Below, in pieces: positions 16,878 through 25,904 of a DNA stretch of 64,000 bases. The notes under the pieces were generated by a model, which saw nothing but the letters and a program-made list of their open reading frames with translations, made no database searches and was not told the DNA's origin. The stretch is from Pseudomonas sp. Irchel 3E20 (lineage in GTDB: Bacteria > Pseudomonadota > Gammaproteobacteria > Pseudomonadales > Pseudomonadaceae). The stretch covers positions 124,001 to 188,000 of the forward strand of contig NZ_FYEE01000005.1 in assembly GCF_900187645.1 (NCBI RefSeq). Reading direction: 5' to 3'. How positions within the stretch are numbered: the stretch's first letter is position 1; every line of letters starts with the position of its first letter. Both the position numbers and the translations under genes were made by a program.

Positions 16878-17864
16878 TCAATGCGCGATGAACTTCGCAC
16901 TCACATACGGCCCATAGTCGGGCAGCACCGTTTCGACCTTGCCTTGTTCCTTGAGAAACCTGGCCGTTTCGCCAATTGCCTTGGCCGTGCCGCCGTCCAG
17001 CAGCGCGCTGCTTTTTTGCGCCTGGGCGTCGGGGAAGGTGGAGCCGGCGAGCAGTTCAGGGATGTCGGCGGCGTTGGCGCCGGTCAGTTTGGCGATTTTT
17101 TGTACAGGCACCGATTCGGCCGTCCAGGTGGCTTTGTTCGCTGCATAGTCAGCGAACGCATCCAGGGTCACTTTGGCGAATTGGGCAATCACCTCGGGGT
17201 GCTTCTCGGCGTAATCCTTGCGCGCCACCCACACCTCAAACGTCGGTGCGCCCCATTGGCCGACTTGGGCGGCGTCGGTCAGGGTCTTGCCGTTTTTGCG
17301 GATTTCCCCCAGGGCCGGCGACCAAACGAACGCGCCGTCGATGTCGCCGCGCTTCCAGGCTGCGGCAATCTGCGCCGGTTGCAGGTTCACCACTTTTACT
17401 TGCGAGGTGCTCAGGCCCCAATGCTTGAGGGCGCCGAGCAGGCTGTAGTGGGAGGTGGACACGAACGGCGTGGCGATGGTCTTGCCGATCAGGTCTTGAG
17501 GTTTGTCGATGCCGCTGCCGTTGCGCACCACCAGAGCCTCGGCGGCGTTGATCTGCGCGGCCACTAGAAAGGTGACGATCGGCACATTGCGTGACGCGGC
17601 GGCGGCCAGGGGGCTGGAGCCCAGGTTGCCGATCTGCACATCCCCCGAGGCAATGGCTGCGACCACCTCCGGGCCGCTGTTGAAGCGGCGCCAGTCGATC
17701 GCCTGGCCGGTGGTTTTCTCGTACAGGCCATCGGCCTGGGGGACTTTGCTGGGGTCGATGCCGGTTTGATAGCCCACGGTGAGGTCGGCGGCATGGGCGG
17801 CAAACGCCACGGCCAGCGAGGCGAAAAGGGTGGCAAATTGACTCAGAACGACGGGTTTGGCCAT
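16878..17864 (-). CDS. tauA: Taurine-type periplasmic substrate-binding protein TauA
   Basis: A 328-residue binding protein of the TauA/SsuA family. Residues 1-25 are a signal peptide ending FAAHA-ADLTVGYQTGIDP. The family core EALVVRNGSGIDKPQDLIGK and the TSHYSLLGALKHWGL segment fit taurine binding proteins. Its transporter partners tauB and tauC and the dioxygenase tauD are not downstream; the next gene there is convergent argA. It may therefore feed the SsuBC transporter encoded 6 kb away or be a leftover. It is divergent from an OprD-type porin across 345 bp that contains an AT-rich motif shared with the other sulfur-island promoters. Confidence 0.88.
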   Translation of the reverse strand: MAKPVVLSQFATLFASLAVAFAAHAADLTVGYQTGIDPSKVPQADGLYEKTTGQAIDWRRFNSGPEVVAAIASGDVQIGNLGSSPLAAAASRNVPIVTFLVAAQINAAEALVVRNGSGIDKPQDLIGKTIATPFVSTSHYSLLGALKHWGLSTSQVKVVNLQPAQIAAAWKRGDIDGAFVWSPALGEIRKNGKTLTDAAQVGQWGAPTFEVWVARKDYAEKHPEVIAQFAKVTLDAFADYAANKATWTAESVPVQKIAKLTGANAADIPELLAGSTFPDAQAQKSSALLDGGTAKAIGETARFLKEQGKVETVLPDYGPYVSAKFIAH

Positions 17865-18209
17865 GATGGCGCGCCTTTTTTGACGGAATTGATTTACGTC
17901 AAAGCTAAGCGATCTAAAAAACGTCTAATAAATATCTTTTAAGAATTAGCTTATGTGCCGATACGCTTTTATTCGGCCCGTTTTGCTTTATTCCTGAAAG
18001 GTATGAAAAAGAACGAAACAATTCTTTTTGGGTTTATGGAAAACTCATTACCCTAGGGGCGAATTGGCAGCGGTTAGACCTTGGTCGTAGACATAAGTGG
18101 TTACGATTGACTTATCAGTCACGGTCTGGCGCTAATCGCGCATCTGTGGATCCCGGGCTTCAGACCCAGGACCAAAGAACACAAGAATTAGAAACGAGAG
18201 GAGCGAAAC
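17865..18209. promoter_or_regulatory. Divergent control region of tauA and the porin gene
   Basis: A 345-bp gene-free region. At 17911-17935 it contains GATCTAAA and AATAAATAT, words that recur before lsfA (both) and ssuE (the second). AT-rich stretches near 17925-17955 and 18000-18035 are likely promoters. Regulation by CysB, the LysR-type activator of sulfur-starvation genes, is expected from the gene content but no validated site is shown. Confidence 0.5.
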
Positions 18210-19541
18210 ATGAACAAGTCCACGTTGGCCCTGGCTGTTGCCGTTGGGGTGTTGGCACAGCAAGCTGGCGCCGCCGGTTTTATCGAAGACAGCAAGGCGA
18301 GCATCACTGCCCGCAACTTCTACATCAACTCAGATAACCGTGATGGCACCGCCAATCCTTCCAAGCAGGAAGAATGGGGCCAGGGTTTCATCTTCAACTT
18401 CGCTTCCGGCTACACCCAAGGCACTGTGGGCTTTGGTGTGGACGCCATCGGCCTGTACGGCGTCAAGCTCGATTCGGGCAAGGGCACGCACTACAACGCC
18501 AACAGCGCGGGCAAGGGCGGCCTGGTGTTCCCAAGTGACAGCGACGGCCGTGCCGTGGACGATTTCAGCAGCCTGGGCCTGACCGCCAAGGTCAAGGTGT
18601 CCAAGACTGAACTGCGCCTGGGCACCCTGCTGCCAAAACTGCCGGTGGTGACTTCCAACGATGGTCGCCTGCTGCCGCAGACCTTCGAGGGTGGCCAGAT
18701 CACCTCCAACGACATCGAGAACCTGACCCTGGTCGGCGGTAAGTTGGAACACGCCAAAGGTCGTAACTCGACCAACAACGACTCGCTGACCATCGCGGGC
18801 TCCAACGGCGCCACCACCACCAAGACCTCGAACAAGCGCAGCAACGAGTTCTACTTCGCCGGTGGTGACTACAAAATCACCAAAGACCTGACTGCCCAGT
18901 ACTACTACGGCAACCTGGAAGATTTCTACAAACAGCACTTCCTGGGCCTGACCCACAACTGGGCACTGCCAGTGGGCGCGATCAAGAGCGACCTGCGTTA
19001 CTTCAACAGCAGCTCCGACGGCAAGAACGGCAACCAGGAAGGTCGCTTGGCCGGCTACCGTTCCAGCGGCTACCAGAACAACGGTGGTGAAGTGGACAAC
19101 CGTACCTGGAGCGCCAAGTTCACCTATAGCCTGCAAGGCCACGCGGTCAGCGCCGGCTACCAGCGCGTCAACGGCACCAGCGACTTCCCGTTCCTGAACC
19201 AGGGTGACGGTGCTTCGGCCTACCTGATTACCGACTCCCAGATCGGCAAGTTCCAGCGTGCCGGCGAGCGCACCTGGCTGGCTCAGTACGCCTATGACTT
19301 CGCCGCTATCGGCGTGCCTGGCCTGACCACTTCTGTGATCTACCTCAAGGGCGACAACGTGGCGACCTCGGCCGGCGACAAGGGCGAGTGGGAACGCGAC
19401 TTCAACCTCGGCTACGTGGTGCCCGAAGGTACGTTCAAGGGCGTGGGCCTGGCGTGGAAAAACGCTTCCCTGCGTTCCGACGTGGCGCGTAACCAAGACG
19501 AAAACCGTCTGATCGTCAGCTACACCCTGCCGATTCTGTAA
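18210..19541 (+). CDS. OprD-family outer-membrane porin
   Basis: A 443-residue specific porin. Residues 1-21 are a signal peptide ending QQAGAAG; the mature start FIEDSKASITARNFYINSDN is characteristic of the OprD family. The protein then shows about 16-18 alternating beta strands with aromatic girdles and ends DENRLIVSYTLPIL, close to the usual terminal aromatic/hydrophobic strand for BAM recognition. ATG follows AGAGGAGCG. It is flanked by tauA (divergent) and lsfA, so sulfonate or sulfate-ester uptake is the likely job (inference). The P. putida gene in this position is annotated OprE3, as I recall. A terminator follows. Confidence 0.9.
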   Translation: MNKSTLALAVAVGVLAQQAGAAGFIEDSKASITARNFYINSDNRDGTANPSKQEEWGQGFIFNFASGYTQGTVGFGVDAIGLYGVKLDSGKGTHYNANSAGKGGLVFPSDSDGRAVDDFSSLGLTAKVKVSKTELRLGTLLPKLPVVTSNDGRLLPQTFEGGQITSNDIENLTLVGGKLEHAKGRNSTNNDSLTIAGSNGATTTKTSNKRSNEFYFAGGDYKITKDLTAQYYYGNLEDFYKQHFLGLTHNWALPVGAIKSDLRYFNSSSDGKNGNQEGRLAGYRSSGYQNNGGEVDNRTWSAKFTYSLQGHAVSAGYQRVNGTSDFPFLNQGDGASAYLITDSQIGKFQRAGERTWLAQYAYDFAAIGVPGLTTSVIYLKGDNVATSAGDKGEWERDFNLGYVVPEGTFKGVGLAWKNASLRSDVARNQDENRLIVSYTLPIL

Positions 19542-19554
19542 CCCCGCTTCAAAA

Positions 19555-19590
19555 CCCCCGCCCGGCGCTATGCCGGGCGGGGCGTTTCAC
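19555..19590 (+). terminator. Terminator after the porin gene
   Basis: A perfect 11-bp stem CCCCGCCCGGC / GCCGGGCGGGG around loop GCTAT (19567-19571), then CGTTTC. The T tract is short, but the stem is very stable. Confidence 0.75.
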
Positions 19591-19680
19591 TTGCTCTCCC
19601 GCCTCTTTCTCCCAACCCTGCCAGCCTGTTTCGCGGGCGGATGGCGCGTGGACGTCGGGCCGTTCTGGCCACCTTTTAAT

Positions 19681-19735
19681 ATTCTTTTATGATCTAAATA
19701 AATCGATATTTATTCTTTTTAAATAAATTCCCTGG
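19681..19735 (+). promoter_or_regulatory. AT-rich promoter region of lsfA with a perfect dyad
   Basis: AATAAAT-CGAT-ATTTATT at 19697-19714 is a perfect 18-bp palindrome within a very AT-rich stretch 64 bp before lsfA. GATCTAAA (19691) and the reverse of AATAAATAT (19706-19714) match the tauA/porin region. Confidence 0.5.
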
Positions 19736-19777
19736 CAGGCACAGTAGGCTCAAACCGCACTCACCAGGAGCACCACC

Positions 19778-20416
19778 ATGAGCCTTCGACTCGGCGATAT
19801 CGCCCCCGACTTTGAACAGGATTCCAGCGCCGGCACCATCCGCTTCCACGAGTGGCTGGGCGATAGCTGGGGCGTGCTGTTTTCCCACCCGGCGGACTTC
19901 ACCCCGGTGTGCACCACAGAGCTGGGTTTCACCGCCAAGCTCAAGGACGAATTCGCCCAGCGCGGCGTCAAGGCCATTGCCTTGTCCGTGGACCCGGTGG
20001 ACTCGCACCACCGCTGGATCGAGGACATCAACGAGACGCAGAACACGATCGTCAACTTCCCGATCCTGGCCGATGCCGACCGCAAGGTTTCCGACCTTTA
20101 TGACCTGATCCACCCCAACGCCAGCGACACCCTGACCGTGCGCTCGCTGTTCGTCATCGACCCGAATAAAAAGATTCGCCTGACCATCACCTACCCAGCC
20201 AGCACCGGGCGCAACTTCCACGAAATCCTGCGGGTGATCGACTCGCTGCAACTGACCGACCACTACAAAGTCGCCACCCCGGCCAATTGGCAGGACGGCG
20301 ACGAGGTGGTGATCGTGCCCTCGCTCAAGGACGAAGACGAAATCAAGAAGCGCTTTCCCAAGGGCTACCGCGCAGTGAAGCCGTACCTGCGCCTGACGCC
20401 GCAGCCTAACCGCTGA
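19778..20416 (+). CDS. lsfA: 1-Cys peroxiredoxin LsfA
   Basis: A 212-residue Prx6-type peroxiredoxin that reduces peroxides and organic hydroperoxides with one catalytic cysteine. The peroxidatic Cys45 sits in HPADFTPVCTTELG with the conserved Pro and Thr. No resolving Cys is evident. The C-terminal extension (GDEVVIVPSLKDEDEIKKRF, then GYRAVKPYLRLTPQP) is typical of Prx6/LsfA. In Pseudomonas it is induced by sulfate starvation and belongs to the sulfonate island, fitting its place between the porin gene and ssuE. The Cys-poor composition matches sulfur-limited expression. ATG at 19778 follows CAGGAG. Confidence 0.95.
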   Translation: MSLRLGDIAPDFEQDSSAGTIRFHEWLGDSWGVLFSHPADFTPVCTTELGFTAKLKDEFAQRGVKAIALSVDPVDSHHRWIEDINETQNTIVNFPILADADRKVSDLYDLIHPNASDTLTVRSLFVIDPNKKIRLTITYPASTGRNFHEILRVIDSLQLTDHYKVATPANWQDGDEVVIVPSLKDEDEIKKRFPKGYRAVKPYLRLTPQPNR

Positions 20417-20463
20417 GCTGGACGCCAGGTGGGGGCGAACTTATCCACAAAGCAGGGGATTTC

Positions 20464-20487
20464 AGGCCGTTTACGCGGCCTTTTTTT
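20464..20487 (+). terminator. Terminator after lsfA
   Basis: AGGCCG-TTTACG-CGGCCT followed by seven T, 48 bp beyond the lsfA stop codon. It implies that ssuE has its own promoter. Confidence 0.9.
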
Positions 20488-20504
20488 ATGGGGGGTAGAA
20501 AGCC

Positions 20505-20580
20505 ATTTGCATATTCATTTAAAGAATAAACAAATGAATAAATATGATTTATGGATATAAAAAACACCTGTTAAGGTCTG
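20505..20580 (+). promoter_or_regulatory. ssuE promoter region with inverted repeat
   Basis: Inverted repeat ATTCATTT (20513-20520) and AAATGAAT (20532-20539) with an 11-bp spacer, overlapping the word AATAAATAT (20537-20545) shared with the other two sulfur-island promoters. A T-N11-A dyad spacing of this kind is common for LysR-type regulators; CysB is the natural candidate. Confidence 0.5.
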
Positions 20581-20636
20581 TCCATCGCAGCGAGATCGCC
20601 CACGGCGAATCGCCATAACCCTGAGGAATTATCTGC

Positions 20637-21230
20637 ATGCTGGTCGTCTCTATCGGTGGCAGCCCCAGCCAACGCTCCCGTTCCGCAGTGCTGCTGGATC
20701 TCTCCAAACGCTGGCTGCAGCAACAGGGCGTGGAGGTGGTGAGTTATCAGGTGCGTGACTTTGCGGCCGAAGACTTGCTCCACGCGCGGTTCGACAGCCC
20801 CAAGGTCATCGACCTGCTGCAACAGATTGAAAATGCCGATGGCTTGCTGATTGCCACGCCGGTGTACAAGGCCTCGTTCGCCGGTGCGCTCAAGACCATC
20901 CTGGACCTGCTGCCCGAACGCGCCCTGAGCCACAAAGTGGTGCTGCCCATGGCCACCGGCGGCAGCATCGCCCACATGCTGGCGGTGGATTACGCGCTCA
21001 AACCGGTGCTGTCGGCGCTCAAGGCCCAAGAGATGCTCCACGGCATCTTTGCCGAGGACAGCCAGATCGCCTACGGCGAAGGCAGCGCGCAACCGCAACT
21101 GGTGCCGGTGCTGGAAAAACGTTTGCACGAGGCCCTGGAGCAGTTCTACAGCGCCCTGGCGCGGCGGCCCAAGCCCCTTGACCCGCGGTTGCTGAATGAA
21201 CGTTTGTTGAGTGCTCGCTGGAGCATTTGA
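20637..21230 (+). CDS. ssuE: NAD(P)H-dependent FMN reductase SsuE
   Basis: A 197-residue flavodoxin-like reductase that supplies FMNH2 to the monooxygenase SsuD. The FMN phosphate loop [12 protein letters not shown] is at residues 5-16 and the second flavin-binding region [19 protein letters not shown] near 80-98; [18 protein letters not shown] follows. Length is usual for SsuE. ATG at 20637 is preceded by TGAGGAATT. It opens the ssuEADCBF operon; ssuA begins 90 bp downstream. In the family, SsuE and SsuD form a two-component system for releasing sulfite from alkanesulfonates. Confidence 0.95.
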   Translation: MLVVSIGGSPSQRSRSAVLLDLSKRWLQQQGVEVVSYQVRDFAAEDLLHARFDSPKVIDLLQQIENADGLLIATPVYKASFAGALKTILDLLPERALSHKVVLPMATGGSIAHMLAVDYALKPVLSALKAQEMLHGIFAEDSQIAYGEGSAQPQLVPVLEKRLHEALEQFYSALARRPKPLDPRLLNERLLSARWSI

Positions 21231-21320
21231 GCCTTACCCAATACCGCTTTACCTCGCCTTACTTGGCCGCTAACGGCTCAGCAGGCGCAACCACTACCCA
21301 ACCGCAAATAGGAGAGCGCC

Positions 21321-22289
21321 ATGCGCCCTGTAATTTTGCGTCGCGGTCTGGTCGCGCTGTTTGCTGCGGCTGTGTCCTTCGGCGCCATCGTTCAAGCCCA
21401 CGCGGGCGAAACCCTGCGTATTGGCTATCAGAAGTACGGCACCCTGGTGCTGCTCAAAGCCAAGGGCACCCTGGAAAAACGCCTCGCCGCCCAAGGCGTC
21501 GAGGTGCAATGGACCGAATTCCCCGGCGGCCCGCAATTGCTCGAAGGGCTTAACGTGGGCTCTATCGACTTTGGCGTGACCGGCGAAACCCCACCCGTGT
21601 TCGCCCAGGCTGCCGGCGCCGACTTGCTCTACGTTGCCTACGAGCCGCCAGCCCCCACCAGCGAAGCCATCCTGGTGCCCAAGGGCTCGCCGATCCAATC
21701 GGTGCAAGACCTCAAGGGCAAGAAAGTGGTGCTCAACAAAGGCTCCAACGTGCATTACCTGCTGGTGCGCGCCCTGGCGGATGCGGGCCTCAAGTACACC
21801 GATATCCAGACCGTGTTCCTGCCGCCCGCCGATGCCCGCGCCGCGTTCGAGCGGGGCAGCGTCGACGCCTGGGTGATCTGGGACCCGTACCAGGCTGCCG
21901 CCGAGCAGCAACTGCAAGCGCGCACCCTGCGTGACGGCAGCGGCATCGTCGATAACCACCAGTTCTACCTGGCCACCAAGCCTTACACCGAAAAACACCC
22001 GCACGTGATAAAGGCCCTGGTCGAAGAAGTGCGCGCCGTGGGCGAATGGTCCAAGGCCAACCCTGAAGAGGTGACCCAGCAAGTCGCGCCGCTGTTGGGC
22101 CTGCCGGCCGAGATCACCCTGACGTCGGTCAAGCGCCAGGGCTACGGTGCGTTGTTCCTCACCCCCGAGGTGGTCGCCGCGCAACAGAAAATCGCCGACG
22201 CCTTCTACCAGCTCAAGCTGATCCCCAAACCGCTGACCATCAAAGACGTGATCTGGACGCCGCCCGCGGCCGTGGCCACAGCGCCTTAA
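21321..22289 (+). CDS. ssuA: Sulfonate ABC transporter periplasmic binding protein SsuA
   Basis: A 322-residue periplasmic binding protein with a signal peptide of about 28 residues ending [17 protein letters not shown]. The family pattern [20 protein letters not shown] and [19 protein letters not shown] is diagnostic for alkanesulfonate-binding SsuA. ATG at 21321 follows TAGGAGAGCGCC. It lies between ssuE and ssuD; together with SsuC (permease) and SsuB (ATPase) it imports aliphatic sulfonates. Compared with tauA 3.5 kb away it is clearly paralogous but not a recent duplicate. Confidence 0.95.
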   Translation: MRPVILRRGLVALFAAAVSFGAIVQAHAGETLRIGYQKYGTLVLLKAKGTLEKRLAAQGVEVQWTEFPGGPQLLEGLNVGSIDFGVTGETPPVFAQAAGADLLYVAYEPPAPTSEAILVPKGSPIQSVQDLKGKKVVLNKGSNVHYLLVRALADAGLKYTDIQTVFLPPADARAAFERGSVDAWVIWDPYQAAAEQQLQARTLRDGSGIVDNHQFYLATKPYTEKHPHVIKALVEEVRAVGEWSKANPEEVTQQVAPLLGLPAEITLTSVKRQGYGALFLTPEVVAAQQKIADAFYQLKLIPKPLTIKDVIWTPPAAVATAP

Positions 22290-22314
22290 TTCGCCTTCCT
22301 TAGGAGACCACTCC

Positions 22315-23463
22315 ATGAGCCTCAATATTTTCTGGTTCCTGCCTACCCACGGCGACGGCCATTACCTTGGCACCGCCGAAGGCGCTCGCGCCGTGGATCA
22401 CGGTTACTTGCAGCAGGTTGCGCAAGCGGCCGATCGCCTGGGCTTTGGTGGCGTGCTGATTCCCACCGGGCGGTCCTGCGAGGACTCCTGGCTGGTGGCC
22501 GCGTCGCTGATCCCGGTGACCCAGCGGCTGAAATTCCTCGTGGCCCTGCGCCCGGGGATCATTTCGCCGACGGTGGCGGCGCGTCAGGCCGCGACCCTGG
22601 ACCGTTTGTCCGGCGGCCGGGCGTTGTTCAACTTGGTGACGGGCGGCGACCCGGAAGAATTGGCCGGCGATGGCTTATTCCTCAGCCACGAAGAGCGCTA
22701 CCAGGCCTCGGTGGAGTTCACCCGCATCTGGCGCCGCGTACTCGAAGGCGAAACCGTGGACTACGACGGCCAGCACATCAGCGTCAAAGGCGCCAAATTG
22801 CTCTACCCGCCGATCCAGCAACCGCGCCCGCCGCTGTACTTTGGCGGTTCCTCGGAGGCGGCCCAGGACTTGGCCGCCGAGCAGGTGGAAATGGTCCTGA
22901 CCTGGGGCGAACCGCCGGCAGCCGTGGCGGAAAAAATCGAGCAAGTGCGCGCCAAGGCCGCCAAGCTGGGGCGCACCGTGCGCTTCGGTATCCGCTTGCA
23001 TGTGATCGTGCGGGAAACCAACGAAGAGGCCTGGAAAGCCGCCGACAAACTCATCTCCCACCTGGACGAAGACACCATCGCCCGTGCCCAGGCGTCTCTG
23101 GCGCGCTTCGACTCGGTGGGCCAGCAACGCATGGCCGCGCTGCACGGCGGCAGCCGCGACAACCTGGAGGTCAGCCCCAACCTGTGGGCGGGCGTGGGCC
23201 TGGTGCGCGGCGGTGCCGGCACGGCGCTGGTGGGCGATGGCCCGACCGTGGCGGCGCGGGTCAAGGAATACGCGGCGCTGGGCATCGACACCTTTATTTT
23301 CTCTGGCTACCCGCACCTGGAAGAGTCGTACCGCGTGGCCGAGCTGTTGTTCCCGCACTTGGATGTGGAACGCCCCGAGGTGCCGAAAACCGGCGGCTAC
23401 GTGAGCCCGTTCGGTGAGATGGTGGCCAACGACATCCTCCCCAAAGCCGCGTCCCAGAGCTGA
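22315..23463 (+). CDS. ssuD: FMNH2-dependent alkanesulfonate monooxygenase SsuD
   Basis: A 382-residue bacterial luciferase-like enzyme that converts alkanesulfonate, O2 and FMNH2 into aldehyde and sulfite. The start [20 protein letters not shown] is nearly identical to E. coli SsuD as I recall it, and Cys55 in [10 protein letters not shown] corresponds to the E. coli active-site Cys54. The flexible loop region ([21 protein letters not shown]) and TWGEPP segment are present. Start follows TTAGGAGACCACTCC. The gene is 25 bp after ssuA and 9 bp before ssuC, so translation is closely coupled. Confidence 0.97.
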   Translation: MSLNIFWFLPTHGDGHYLGTAEGARAVDHGYLQQVAQAADRLGFGGVLIPTGRSCEDSWLVAASLIPVTQRLKFLVALRPGIISPTVAARQAATLDRLSGGRALFNLVTGGDPEELAGDGLFLSHEERYQASVEFTRIWRRVLEGETVDYDGQHISVKGAKLLYPPIQQPRPPLYFGGSSEAAQDLAAEQVEMVLTWGEPPAAVAEKIEQVRAKAAKLGRTVRFGIRLHVIVRETNEEAWKAADKLISHLDEDTIARAQASLARFDSVGQQRMAALHGGSRDNLEVSPNLWAGVGLVRGGAGTALVGDGPTVAARVKEYAALGIDTFIFSGYPHLEESYRVAELLFPHLDVERPEVPKTGGYVSPFGEMVANDILPKAASQS

Positions 23464-23472
23464 GGCGTGGTC

Positions 23473-24258
23473 ATGAACAACAAACTTATCCACAGCCTGG
23501 CGCCCTGGTTGCTGCCGGTGCTGCTGCTGGCGGTGTGGCAGTTGTCGGTGTCGGCGGGGTGGCTGTCTACGCGGATTCTGCCCGCGCCGAGCGCGGTGAT
23601 TGGCGCAGGCGTTGAGTTGGTGCGCAGCGGCGATATCTGGCAGCACCTGGCGATCAGCGGCTGGCGTGCGGGCTTGGGGTTCGTCATCGGCGGCGGTATC
23701 GGCCTGGCCCTGGGCTTTATCACCGGCCTGTCGAAGTGGGGCGAACGCCTGCTGGACAGTTCGGTGCAAATGATCCGCAACGTGCCGCACCTGGCGTTGA
23801 TCCCGTTGGTGATCCTGTGGTTCGGCATCGATGAGTCGGCGAAGATTTTCCTGGTCGCCCTGGGCACGCTGTTCCCGATCTACCTCAATACCTACCACGG
23901 CATCCGCAACGTCGACCCGGCGCTGGTGGAAATGGCGCGCAGCTACGGGTTGTCCGGGTTCGGCCTGTTCCGCCAGGTGATCCTGCCCGGCGCTTTGCCG
24001 TCGATTCTGGTGGGCGTGCGCTTTGCCCTGGGCTTTATGTGGTTGACGTTGATCGTGGCCGAGACCATTTCCGCCAGCTCCGGCATCGGCTACCTGGCGA
24101 TGAACGCCCGCGAATTCCTGCAAACCGATGTGGTGGTGCTGGCCATCGTCCTTTACGCGGTGCTCGGCAAACTCGCCGACCTCGCGGCCCGTGGCCTGGA
24201 GCGCGTGTGGCTGCGCTGGCACCCGGCCTATCAAGTGGCCAAGGGAGGTGCGGCATGA
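23473..24258 (+). CDS. ssuC: Sulfonate ABC transporter permease SsuC
   Basis: A 261-residue inner-membrane permease with about six helices. The EAA loop is recognisable ([20 protein letters not shown], then [16 protein letters not shown]). ATG at 23473 is preferred to the in-frame GTG at 23467; a GAGG sequence overlapping the ssuD stop codon serves as its ribosome site. The end overlaps ssuB by four bases (ATGA), typical of coupled transporter subunits. It forms the channel for sulfonates delivered by SsuA and possibly by TauA. Confidence 0.94.
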   Translation: MNNKLIHSLAPWLLPVLLLAVWQLSVSAGWLSTRILPAPSAVIGAGVELVRSGDIWQHLAISGWRAGLGFVIGGGIGLALGFITGLSKWGERLLDSSVQMIRNVPHLALIPLVILWFGIDESAKIFLVALGTLFPIYLNTYHGIRNVDPALVEMARSYGLSGFGLFRQVILPGALPSILVGVRFALGFMWLTLIVAETISASSGIGYLAMNAREFLQTDVVVLAIVLYAVLGKLADLAARGLERVWLRWHPAYQVAKGGAA

Positions 24259-25061
24259 CCGCTCAACAACCGCCGCGCCTGCTGCGCGGTATTCCGCTGG
24301 CGGTGCGCAAGCTGCAAAAAACCTTCGGCGCGCGCCAGGTGCTGCGCGAAATCGACCTGCATATCCCGGCCGGGCAATTTGTCGCGGTGGTGGGGCGCAG
24401 CGGCTGCGGCAAGAGCACCTTGCTGCGCCTGCTCGCCGGCCTCGACCTGCCCAGCGGCGGCGAACTGCTCGCCGGCTCCGCGCCGCTGAGCGCGGCCCGC
24501 GACGACACGCGGCTGATGTTCCAAGAGGCGCGTTTGCTGCCCTGGAAAAAAGTCATCGACAACGTGGGCCTGGGGCTCACGGGCAACTGGCGCGCCAAGG
24601 CCTTGGAGGCCCTCGACGCGGTAGGCCTTGCCGACCGCGCCGAGGAATGGCCGGCGGCGCTGTCCGGGGGCCAGAAACAACGGGTGGCCCTGGCCCGCGC
24701 GCTGATCCATCAACCGCGCCTGCTGCTGCTCGACGAACCCCTGGGCGCGCTGGACGCCCTGACCCGCATCGAGATGCAGCAACTGATCGAACGCCTCTGG
24801 CAGCAACATGGCTTCACCGTGCTGCTGGTGACCCACGATGTCAGCGAGGCCGTGGCCATCGCCGACCGGGTGATCCTGATCGAAGACGGCGAAGTCGGCC
24901 TGGACCTTGTCGTGGAACTGCCACGCCCCCGGGTCCGCGGCTCCCATCGCCTGGCCACCCTGGAAACCGAAGTGCTTAACCGCGTGCTGTCGCTGCCCGG
25001 CAGCCCGCCCGAACCAGAACCCGTGTCACCCCTGCCCACGCAACTGCGTTGGGCGCAATGA
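24255..25061 (+). CDS. ssuB: Sulfonate ABC transporter ATP-binding protein SsuB
   Basis: A 268-residue ABC ATPase. Walker A is [14 protein letters not shown] (near residue 50), the Q-loop [13 protein letters not shown], the signature [16 protein letters not shown] and Walker [17 protein letters not shown], with H-loop [20 protein letters not shown]. The start ATG at 24255 overlaps the ssuC stop codon. The sequence belongs to the SsuB/TauB branch (PWKKV after the Q-loop). After the stop codon comes a short repeat region before ssuF. Confidence 0.95.
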   Translation: MTAQQPPRLLRGIPLAVRKLQKTFGARQVLREIDLHIPAGQFVAVVGRSGCGKSTLLRLLAGLDLPSGGELLAGSAPLSAARDDTRLMFQEARLLPWKKVIDNVGLGLTGNWRAKALEALDAVGLADRAEEWPAALSGGQKQRVALARALIHQPRLLLLDEPLGALDALTRIEMQQLIERLWQQHGFTVLLVTHDVSEAVAIADRVILIEDGEVGLDLVVELPRPRVRGSHRLATLETEVLNRVLSLPGSPPEPEPVSPLPTQLRWAQ

Positions 25062-25073
25062 AGGCAGTTGCAA

Positions 25074-25146
25074 GTGTTGAGCTGCAAGCTTCAAGAGGAA
25101 GCGCTTTTGCTTTGACTTGCCGCTTGAAGCTTGCCGCTCGCCACTC
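25074..25146. repeat. CAAGCTTCAAG-type inverted repeat between ssuB and ssuF
   Basis: AGCTGCAAGCTTCAAG is mirrored by CTTGAAGCTTGCCGCT about 30 bp later. It is a second repeat family, distinct from the GTAG/GTGG REP elements; a degraded relative occurs near 41682. It could form an mRNA hairpin that protects the ssuEADCB message. Confidence 0.6.
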
Positions 25147-25170
25147 AATACCGACCCTAGGAGCAACACC

Positions 25171-25386
25171 ATGACCATTAAAGCCATCAACGTGCGCAAC
25201 CAGTTCAAAGGCACCATCAAGGAAATTGTCGAAGGCGATGTGTTGTCGGAAATCGACGTGCAAACCGCTTCCGGCATCGTCACTTCCGTCATCACCACTC
25301 GCTCGGTCAAAGAGCTGGAACTGGTGATCGGTAGCGAGGTGATCGCTTTTGTTAAATCCACCGAGGTTTCCATCGCCAAGTTGTGA
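25171..25386 (+). CDS. ssuF: SsuF, small TOBE/molbindin-type protein
   Basis: A 71-residue single Mop/TOBE domain (INVRNQFKGTIKEIVEGDVL; then EIDVQTASGIVTSVITTRSV; ending VIAFVKSTEVSIAKL), the fold of molybdate-binding molbindins. In P. putida ssuF ends the ssu operon and was reported to be needed for sulfonate use; its biochemical role is not settled. ATG at 25171 follows TAGGAGCAACACC. Spacing of 109 bp after ssuB contains a repeat but no terminator. Confidence 0.9.
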   Translation: MTIKAINVRNQFKGTIKEIVEGDVLSEIDVQTASGIVTSVITTRSVKELELVIGSEVIAFVKSTEVSIAKL

Positions 25387-25404
25387 TCCATGCGCCAGGC
25401 ACGG

Positions 25405-25436
25405 CCCCGGACGGCGTGAGCCCTTCGGGGTTTTTT
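25405..25436 (+). terminator. Weak terminator after ssuF
   Basis: CCCCG (25405-25409) can pair with CGGGG (25426-25430), followed by six T. The 5-bp stem with a 16-nt loop is modest, but its position at the end of the ssu operon fits. Confidence 0.6.
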
Positions 25437-25583
25437 ATGGGAGGTTATTTGCTTTTAAAGGGCGTTTTAATGCCTATTAATCAATATAAAGAGCCTTATA
25501 GTGCGCTTTATGAATATTTTATTTAGGGTTAATCGGTGCTAGGGTGCGTCTTAAGGGTTTTTAGAGGCACTGAGGCGCGCTTT

Positions 25584-25904
25584 ATGACTGAGTTTTTTCC
25601 CATCGAATGCAGCGATAACCTGCACGCCATCGGGCTTTTGGTAAAAAGCCGTCGCCTACAAACCAAGCAGCGCCAGAAGGATCTTGCGCGGGCGTTGGGG
25701 GTTTCCGAGCGCAGTTTGCGCAAGATCGAGTCTGGCGACCCCTCGGTGGAGTTGCGCTCATTCATGCTGGTGCTCTGGCACTTGGGGCTGACCGGCGAAG
25801 TGTTCCGCAGCCTCGAGCAGTTGGCGTCTTCGTCGCAATTTCAGGTCCATGATCCGCGTGCAGCCGTGCGGGTGCGGTTACCCAAGCCGAAGGGGGAATT
25901 CTGA
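25584..25904 (+). CDS. hipB: HipB-like XRE antitoxin/regulator
   Basis: A 106-residue DNA-binding protein. The helix-turn-helix spans residues about 20-75 (IGLLVKSRRLQTKQRQKDLA, then LGVSERSLRKIESGDPSVEL), followed by a C-terminal tail that ends LPKPKGEF. ATG at 25584 gives a complete N-terminus; the ribosome site is weak. Its stop codon overlaps the start of the HipA-like gene (ATGA), the classical order of hipBA modules, where HipB neutralises HipA and represses the operon. Two copies of GCGCTTTATG (25503 and 25577) flank the start and may be part of the control region. Lower GC upstream suggests a promoter. Confidence 0.85.
   Translation: MTEFFPIECSDNLHAIGLLVKSRRLQTKQRQKDLARALGVSERSLRKIESGDPSVELRSFMLVLWHLGLTGEVFRSLEQLASSSQFQVHDPRAAVRVRLPKPKGEF

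Noticed and set aside
22675-24234. 519-codon minus-strand frame opposite ssuD/ssuC
   Set aside because: Antisense shadow; it crosses two well-defined genes and has no recognisable features.
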